Source: Acanthamoeba lenticulata (taxonomy: Eukaryota > Discosea > Longamoebia > Acanthamoebidae). From it: a stretch of 17,743 bases of DNA. Below, piece by piece: positions 11,701-17,743 of this stretch. Where the stretch lies: contig NAVB01002114.1 in NCBI GenBank assembly GCA_002179805.1, positions 1 through 17,743 of the forward strand, read 5' to 3'. How positions within the stretch are numbered: position 1 is the stretch's first letter; each line of letters opens with the position of its first letter. Under the pieces are notes generated by a model, which saw only the letters and a list, made by a program, of their open reading frames with translations, was not told the origin of the DNA and did not search any database. The position numbers and the translations under genes were made by a program.

Positions 11701-12761
11701 CAGCAAAGAAGTCAACGAGCCCGTTGGCGGCGGAAGCGCCCAACGTGACCTACCTCGTGCGTTGATCTTCTCCTTCCTTCTCTCCTTCCACAACGCAAAC
11801 AGCGCAGAAACCTGAATGCACTGGATTCCATGCACACATCCAGGCTCTGGTGGATCGTCAGTTCAGGGATGACCTGAACCAGGTCTTCAAGGCAATAGCA
11901 TGCGCGCTCCACTCAGGCATGTATGGTCAAGTTTACCAAATGACCTTCTGCACTTTGCCCCGCCTCCTACGCAGGTTTGCTTCTATGTTCCATATTTTTA
12001 TGAATTGTTATTTTATTTATTCTTAATGAATTGTTTATTCATTTTTTTATTTTTCACGCTATGTCAATCTAGCTACCGCGGCTCACTGGCCGGCAGCAAC
12101 GGGACTGACCAAACCGGGCCATGGGCGCTTCACAATGTGTCCCTCCTCCGCCGCTTCTCCAAGGTACGCACACGCATTCAACATCTACAACAATAAACAG
12201 TGCACAAACCAAGACTGCGTGGTTGTCAAGCTGGTCGTGTGCGCGGTGTGGGTGATGGCGCCGGGTGAGGGCGCGCGCATGTGGGCCAGCTGGATCTCCC
12301 ACAAGCAACATTGCACCCCCGCGATGATCAACTCCGACTCGCTTGAAGCCGCCACGGCGCACCTTTGCCGCTGGTGGCTCAAGTACGTCTCGGTGGCCAA
12401 TAACGGAGACGCCCAAGCCCGACAATTCCGGATCAAGTTCGAGGGCTTGTCGTGTAAGCTGCGCGAAGTGGTACGGGTGATTCCTACGGCGTCACGAGCC
12501 GTGAGCGCACAGTCAGCCTACCTGCGCCTCCTCATCGCACGCATTGTCGAGCTGCGTCGGCGGCATCAAGCTACAGCCCTCTATGAGCAGCTGTCGTTCG
12601 ACGAGGTTCAGTTCGTCCAGCGGTTTGCGCAGTACATCGCTCAGCAAGCCAAAGTATCGCGCGTGTCTGTTGTTTACGAGGACGACAGCACGGAGGATAA
12701 GCCACCAGAGGAGCAATGGGCTGTGCCTGGTTATCCATCCTTGCGGGTTGCCAGCCCGTAA
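8748..12761 (+). CDS. Diverged leucyl-tRNA synthetase paralogue, predicted pseudoenzyme (one apparent frameshift)
   Basis: Fourteen exons are supported: 8748-9038, 9102-9198, 9255-9334, 9403-9973, 10035-10102, 10185-10282, 10348-10469, 10543-10663, 10768-10912, 10992-11349, 11550-11756, 11844-11974, 12073-12163 and 12201-12761, about 980 residues (human cytosolic LeuRS 1,176). Collinear matches to eukaryotic LeuRS: ERLLG after the Rossmann core start; WFD, then VDWNR and SFMRWQ, IKRRLRPVLYSS, LREY; QGF and PDD in the CP1 editing domain; GEFVVSL and SWREQT; YPMHM and HVVMWG; DRQFRDDLN and APGEGARMW in the anticodon-binding region; SFDE and RFAQYI at the C-terminus. HLGH is replaced by IVEL in my alignment, and no KMSKS is present, so leucylation is not expected. 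All exon phases agree except exon 2, which has one base too many: VDWNRCFCTGND and SFMRWQ are in different frames. It may be a non-catalytic paralogue, an assembly error in a live gene, or a young pseudogene. ATG at 8757 is an alternative start. Confidence 0.82.
11350..11549 (+). other. Long AT-rich intron of the LeuRS-like gene
   Basis: At 200 bp this is the longest intron in the gene; the others run about 37-104 bp. Its second half (about 11465-11548) is almost pure A/T, with a T run followed by A runs and TA repeats. It ends in TACAG and keeps phase 0. No RNA gene is recognisable inside. Confidence 0.6.
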
Positions 12762-12799
12762 ACTGGGCAATGGATCATCTTCTCCTTTATTTGCTTTGG

Positions 12800-15024
12800 T
12801 CATGTCGCCACAAACAGAGTCACATACCAGTCCAACTTGGTCTGGTCGATGCTCATCTCGGACCCATCCTTGGCGTAACTCTGGAGAAAAGTCTCAACGA
12901 AGTCCGTGAGTCCGTTGAAACGAAGGCTCCACACGGCGCTTGCCAGGTCGCGGTAGCGATCCGCCAGCCCAGCGTCGCCCACGTCAAGTAGGCCCACCAC
13001 CTCTGCTTCATCATCCTCACCCACACGGAAGATGACGTTGGGAAGGCAGTAGTCCCCGTGGGTGAACGTGATATCCACTTCCGCATTGGGCGGCGCAAGG
13101 GCCAACTGTTGTCGTAGCGCGTTGACGCGCTTCGTGCTACACCTTCCGGCGAGCGCTGCGCGCTCCTTGGCTGCCAGACGCGCTGCAATCCGCTTATCGA
13201 ATCGTTGGTGGTCCTTGTCGGTGGCAAGGCTCGCCCGCAGGCGACCGTTCTCGTGGAGGGCGCGGAGGCCACGGGCAAAGGCGACCGTGATGGCAAGCGG
13301 CCGGACCAGGGCGGCTGGGTCGGCTCCGGCGAGCCCAACCAGCGGGCTCATGAGAAGGAGATCGCGAGCCGCGGCGGAGGGCGAGGGAGAGTAGTGCAGG
13401 ATGCGAGGCGCCGCCACGCCGCATCGCTCAAACAGCTGCAGTGTGGCCGCCTCTGCGGCGAGACCTTCTTGGGCAGCCACCTTAAGATAGGCCCACGGGG
13501 CGGGCGTGGAGGAAGAAGCCGCTTGGTCCAAGCGCTCAAGGCGATAGACCGCTGCCCTCGAGCAGCCCATGCCGACCTGGTGCCAGGCGGCGCCTGCGGT
13601 GAGCTGCTGCAGCGTGGCATCGAGGACCAAATGGGCCGGCTTGCTCCAAAGCTCGTTGACGATATCAGCCGAGCAGCGGACGCGGTACAGGCGCAGTTCA
13701 TCGCCAACGCTTGCCAGATCCGCCATCTCAAGCTCGTCCAGGATCATGCCGCGTCCCACGTCGCCGAGCTCACCTTGCTCACCGGCGGTGGCGTCGCCCT
13801 TCACGGCCGCCACAAACCGGTTGAGGCCCGCCCTGAGCCTGTTCTGGAGCAGGTAGAAGGATCCTCCTCCATCGTCGTCAGCAGCAGGTTGAGCGCCTTG
13901 GACGGCCTGCGGGTGGCGTATCCAAGTCTTGATCGTGTTGAGGAGGAGCGCAACCGCCTCCTCGCTGTAGAGCACCTCGGTGCCCACCACTACGTCGAAC
14001 GAGCGAAGTGGGGACAACGCCGTCGCAGACATGGGCCACACGGCAGCCATGGATGTCGGGTTGCTCCAGTCGAGCCGAATGACCGATGGCGGGGAACGGC
14101 CTGAGTTCAGCATCATCATCGTCCCCGTCAGCGCTCCAGAAGCCGAGGGCGATGACACACTGTGTGAGCCAGGGATCAGGCACCTTGGAAGAGATGGGCA
14201 TTGAGCTTGACGTTGTGGACGAGATTGGCCAGGGCGTCTTCGGACCGATCGCTGAGCGTCACCTGAGAGACAACCACAATCCGACCGGGATGGTCATCAT
14301 CTTCTTTTGTTGTCGCTGAGGGGGGACCACTGAGGGAAGACATCAAACCGTACGGTCGCGCCAAGTGCGGCGAGCACAAGACCTGGCAGGCCGCAGCCGC
14401 TGCCCAACTCGAGCGCTTTGAGTGAGATCGTGCCAGTACCAGCTTGATCCTTGGCAACTGTGCCCCAGAAATGTGAGCAGAGCCACGAGGCCATGGCGAC
14501 GGCACCGTCCCACACTTGGCCGTGAGGTACAATGTCGTAGTCCTCCCGGATGTAGAGAAGCTTGAGGCCATGCTCAGCAGCGTCTTCGTTTACGTGGCCC
14601 CCACTCGGGGGCAGGTCGAGGCGGAGCACGCGACGTGCGTAGGCGATCGACGACTCAAGGCCATCCACTTGACCAACGTGCTGGACGCGCTCCAGGACGC
14701 TCTTGTGCATCTGCAGCTCTTCCTGTTGCGCACGCTCCGCATCCTCGCGGCGCAAGGGGCCACTTTGCGCTGCCCCCCCCCCCCAAAGTGAGCCTCGCGT
14801 GTAAAGCGGACATGAGCGGAGACGCCCAGCGTACCCAGAACGTGTGCAAAGGGGATGCGGTGGCGTAGGGCGGGCAGGGCTTCAACGTAGATGAAAACAA
14901 GAAGCTGGCGTGCTGGCCCTTTTGAAGGGGCATGCCCTTGAATTGTCGAGTAATGGCATGAGCATACCCACTTGTCCTCTCCCGAGAAGTCTGCCTCTCG
15001 GTGCAGCACGTGCGGGTGCTGCAT
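12800..15024 (-). CDS. METTL21-type methyltransferase fused to APH(3')-like kinase
   Basis: Modelled exons 15024-14972, 14879-14354, 14262-14184 and 14100-12800 join in phase to about 652 residues. The N-terminal half is a Methyltransf_16 domain: a G-x-V-WDGA segment (HGQVWDGAVAMASWL), SAM-binding motif I ELGSGCGLPGL, acidic post-I LSDRSEDAL, and VVGTEVLY in place of the usual D-x-[VI]-[YF]. This family methylates lysines on proteins, or related targets. The C-terminal ~290 residues are an APH(3')-like kinase: glycine loop QVGMGCSRAAVYRLE, the probable ATP-binding Lys in AYLKVA and Glu in LAAEAATL, Brenner motif HGDYCLPN (13037-13060), LLDVGDAGLADRYRDLA with the metal-binding Asp, and a C-terminus ending TKLDWYVTLF as in APH(3') enzymes. 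All catalytic residues are present. No intron splits the kinase from the end of the methyltransferase. The first exon and start are uncertain; ATG at 14710 is the fallback. Substrates unknown. Confidence 0.8.
14773..14784. repeat. C12/G12 homopolymer near the 5' end of the methyltransferase-kinase gene
   Basis: Twelve consecutive C (G12 on the coding strand) lie in the second modelled exon. The exact length decides which upstream frame reaches the methyltransferase frame. With G12 the rather Pro/Cys-rich frame connects; with 10 or 13 G the more protein-like frame (IPFAHVLGTLGV) would connect. Confidence 0.7.
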
Positions 15025-15081
15025 GGTCGTCTTGCCCGGCAATAAAATAGAAAGAAAAAGAATAAAAAACATTATTCCCTT

Positions 15082-15087
15082 TTTATT
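15082..15087 (-). promoter_or_regulatory. Possible polyadenylation signal AATAAA for the VIT-family gene
   Basis: The minus strand reads AATAAA 73 bp beyond the VIT stop codon, in an A/T-rich patch (about 15041-15095) between that gene and the start of the methyltransferase-kinase gene. Such hexamers are common by chance in A/T-rich DNA, so this is tentative. Confidence 0.3.
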
Positions 15088-15159
15088 TTCTTTTGCTCCG
15101 CGATTGGCGAATAGCTGCGCGACGCTGCTTGGGTGCTTTTACAGCTCTGGTACACGAAC

Positions 15160-16319
15160 CTAAAAGTCTATGGTGTCAGCACCAGAGTAATCCGTGGCCA
15201 CTCCGATTCCGGCTGTGATGGCCATTGCAAGTGCGCCACCAACAGCAACTCGCAGAGCACCTGCGCGTAGAGAAAGAAGATGATGAGACATGGAAATCTC
15301 AAAGACGTCGTCGTTGGAGTAAGTACCTTTCCACATCGGTGCGCCGCCGAAGAAAGCGCCGATGGCTCCACACAGCGCGAGGAGGAACAGCGTGACGCCC
15401 ACGCAGACGCCGATCAAGGCCCATCGATTGGGAATAAAGATGCAGGACAGGAAAGGGACGCATCCAAACACCATGAAGGTGAGGAAAGACACAATCCCGG
15501 CTTGTAGTGGCCTCGCCTGATGTTTACACGCAACAACAAAGGCAGCTTCAGTATTCGAACAAATTTCCCCCCAAAGGGGAACGCCCAGGCGCGGGTAAAA
15601 GGAACCTTGGAGAAGTCGTGGATGCCCAGTTCCTCCATCGCGTGAGCACGAAGTGCATCCTTGGCCATCAGCTGCTCTGCCACCGCTCTCGCTGTTTCTG
15701 GTTCGCACCCCCGTTCCTGCGTACGAGAAACGACTCCGTCATTCAAAAAAGCCTTGGGGCTGGCTGGAGAGGGTACGAACCTCGTAGATGAGTCCAAGCT
15801 CCTCCAGTTCACCGTCCCAATTGTTCTCGAGTTCCCACTGCTCCCGACGCATGTCGGCCTTCTCGAGGTCGCGCTGGGAGCTAACGGACACGTACTCGCC
15901 CACAGCCATCGAGCAAGCACCGGCGATCAAGCCCGCCAGTCCAGCCACCAAGATCGCTCCTTGTGTTGAGTTTTGGTTTGCCGCTACGCCGACCTTCGTG
16001 GCCATATGGGGGCAACTTGAGTGCATCTTTCGCTTTCGGACATAGAGGCGCGGAGTGAGTGACGTACCATGACGGAGGAGACGGAAACAAGGGCGTCGTT
16101 GGCCCCGAGCACAGCGGCACGCAGCCAACCGGCCGTGCCCATCTGCGTGCGGTGGCCTTCTGTTCCTGGTGCGGGCATAAAGTTGTAGTAGAGCCTCTTG
16201 ACTAAGCCAGGTTTGATTATGTCGTCATCTCCGCTGTTTGTCTTCTTCGTCTTCTTTGTTTCCTTCTCCAAGACGGGGGAGTTGCTCTTCTTCATGCTGC
16301 CTAGCTCGCGGTCAGACAT
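15160..16319 (-). CDS. VIT1/CCC1-family vacuolar iron (or manganese) transporter
   Basis: Five exons, 16319-16068, 15993-15781, 15716-15606, 15516-15327 and 15260-15160, join in phase to 288 residues, close to the family's 230-290. After a basic Ser/Lys-rich N-terminal extension comes TM1 with the family signature GWLRAAVLGANDALVSVSS, whose Asp is a known metal-path residue in this family. TM2 follows with AGLIAGACSMAVGEYVSVSS, then the cytosolic metal-binding helices rich in Glu (EKADMRREQWELE, AEQLMAKDALRAHAMEELG). Three more hydrophobic segments follow in exons 4 and 5, the last containing GGALAMAITAGIG. This gives the expected five membrane spans. These proteins export ferrous iron or manganese from the cytosol into vacuoles by proton exchange. 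The chosen ATG gives MSDREL; an in-frame ATG at 16358 would add 13 residues. Stop TAG at 15160-15162. Confidence 0.9.
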
Positions 16320-16729
16320 GTTGTGTGTCCCAGAGATGGATTGATAAAAGAAGTACAAAAGGACCAGAGCTACAAGGAAATGTGCGAAAAAGAAACGCCA
16401 ATCGGATATCCGCGCTTAATATGAAACATCAAAATTTTAATCATTTGCATTCCTGTTGGCCTGCTGAATCGCCGGACAAGCAGTGAAGTGGGCGTGCTCT
16501 ATGGTTGTGCCCTTCTCTTGCACTTCACTTGTAGACGGTGCTAGCGTGTGAGTCACCTTCCGCATCGATAAACCAACGCATAAGTGAGACGGTCCCTTAG
16601 GCGGTCGCCGCCGGTTTAACCGATGTTGTCACGCGGCACAACGATGTTGTTGGTGCTCATCGTGAAGGACCACTCCACAGCAGACAGGCAGAAGAGAGGA
16701 TATCGATGGTGAAAATAACAAAAAGGAGA
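16320..16729. other. Intergenic interval, VIT promoter side and 5S downstream side
   Basis: About 410 bp contain no supportable coding frame. The part next to 16320 should hold the VIT-family promoter and leader; the part next to 16729 holds the 5S terminator. A weak hairpin (ACGATG ... CATCGT, about 16640-16662) was seen but has only 6 bp arms. Nothing else is recognised. Confidence 0.4.
16720..16724 (-). terminator. RNA polymerase III terminator (T5) of the 5S gene
   Basis: The coding strand of the 5S gene reads TTTTT starting 6 bases after its 3' end, as expected for Pol III termination. Confidence 0.75.
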
Positions 16730-16848
16730 AGGATACGACACGGTGGATTCCCGGGTGGTCGCCCACCCCAGTACTAACACCGCCTGGCGCAGCTTAACTT
16801 CGCTGTTCGGATGGGAAGCGGTGCTTTCTGCGCAGTATGGCCGTATCC
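16730..16848 (-). rRNA. 5S ribosomal RNA
   Basis: A complete 119-base 5S rRNA lies on the minus strand. It begins GGATACGGCCATACTG and ends in CGTATCCT, so the terminal helix GGATACG/CGTATCC is fully paired. The eukaryotic 5S core is present: AGCACCGCTTCCCATCCGA, GAAGTTAAGC and TTAGTACTGGG, which carry the TFIIIA-bound internal control region, so transcription needs no upstream promoter. The sequence agrees with the published amoebal 5S pattern as I remember it. It is a component of the large ribosomal subunit. It stands alone, not in an rDNA repeat, 138 bp beyond a tRNA-Lys gene on the same strand. Confidence 0.96.
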
Positions 16849-16977
16849 GCCGATGAGAGGAGGCCCTCGCCTTGCGATTTCACCATCAGGGAGAGGTGTC
16901 TGTCTCATTATGATGCTGCAATCCATTGACGGAAAGAAGGCTTGATTGAAAACCTACAAGCAAAACAAAAATGCACA

Positions 16978-16982
16978 TAAAA
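16978..16982 (-). terminator. RNA polymerase III terminator (T5) of tRNA-Lys
   Basis: The tRNA strand reads TTTTT 3 bases after the discriminator base, a standard Pol III stop. Confidence 0.7.
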
Positions 16983-16985
16983 GAT

Positions 16986-17058
16986 AGCCGACCGTGGGGC
17001 TCGAACCCACGACCACAAGATTAAGAGTCTTGCGCTCTACCGACTGAGCTAGGCCGGC
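16986..17058 (-). tRNA. tRNA-Lys (anticodon CTT)
   Basis: A 73-base intronless tRNA folds completely: acceptor GCCGGCC/GGTCGGC with one G-U pair, A-box TAGCTCAGTCGG in the D arm, anticodon stem CAAGA/TCTTG with loop CTCTTAA (anticodon CTT, reading AAG), and T arm with GGTTCGAGCC. CCA is not encoded, as is normal in eukaryotes. It lies between the actin 3' end (214 bp away) and the 5S gene, all on the minus strand. Confidence 0.97.
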
Positions 17059-17272
17059 TTAGTAATAGAGGATGTGAAATGGTTGGCCGTATCTAACATC
17101 CTAGCCATCCGTTCACTGGCGCACGTTTGCCAAGGGCGGCGCTGGTCTGGTGAGTTGATCTTCGAGGCCGCTGGCGTGAAGTATAAGCACACAGCCCCTT
17201 CCTTGTGCGTCTCACTTAGAACGAATGCAGAAGAACAGTTGTGGTGTTGTATTGCAGATGATACAAATCTAC

Positions 17273-17743
<471 letters not shown>

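Noticed and set aside
13205..14104. 299-residue open frame on the plus strand
   Set aside because: It is antisense to the methyltransferase-kinase exon, has biased composition and no recognisable motif. Long antisense frames are expected opposite GC-rich coding sequence.
16640..16662. Hairpin upstream of the VIT-family gene
   Set aside because: Arms of only 6 bp with an 11-base loop are expected by chance, and no known element matches.

Overview
This window is nuclear DNA of a GC-rich, intron-dense eukaryote, most likely Acanthamoeba (A. castellanii or a close relative). The reasons are a near-canonical amoebal 5S rRNA gene, an actin gene, GC-rich coding exons with good reading frames, and dozens of short AT-richer introns with donors such as GTACG, GTGCG and GTTCG. 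Nothing prokaryotic, viral or transposon-like was seen. All gene models below were built by hand from reading frame, splice-site phase and remembered family motifs; no database search was run.

Layout, left to right. (1) 1-3594, minus, 3' end outside the window: a multi-domain signalling protein with an N-terminal SAM domain, a long Ser/acidic linker, an unrecognised segment, a KAP/CDKN3-like dual-specificity phosphatase and a C-terminal coiled coil. (2) A 319 bp divergent promoter region. (3) 3914-8600, plus: an importin-11 (Kap120-type) karyopherin in 23 phase-consistent exons. (4) 8748-12761, plus: a full-length but strongly diverged cytosolic leucyl-tRNA synthetase paralogue. It is collinear with LeuRS from the Rossmann core to the C-terminus but has no recognisable HIGH or KMSKS motif, and it carries one apparent single-base frameshift. 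(5) 12800-15024, minus, convergent with (4) and only 38 bp from it: a METTL21-type (Methyltransf_16) methyltransferase fused to an APH(3')-like aminoglycoside-phosphotransferase-fold kinase. (6) 15160-16319, minus: a VIT1/CCC1-family iron/manganese transporter. (7) 16730-16848, minus: a 5S rRNA gene. (8) 16986-17058, minus: tRNA-Lys(CTT). Both RNA genes are followed by T5 Pol III terminators. (9) 17273-17743, minus: the C-terminal 156 residues of actin, running off the right edge.

The genes do not form an evident pathway. They look like an ordinary compact protist gene neighbourhood with two unusual members next to each other: a predicted catalytically dead LeuRS and a methyltransferase-kinase fusion whose kinase half looks bacterial in type. 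Those two are the best candidates for undescribed biology here.
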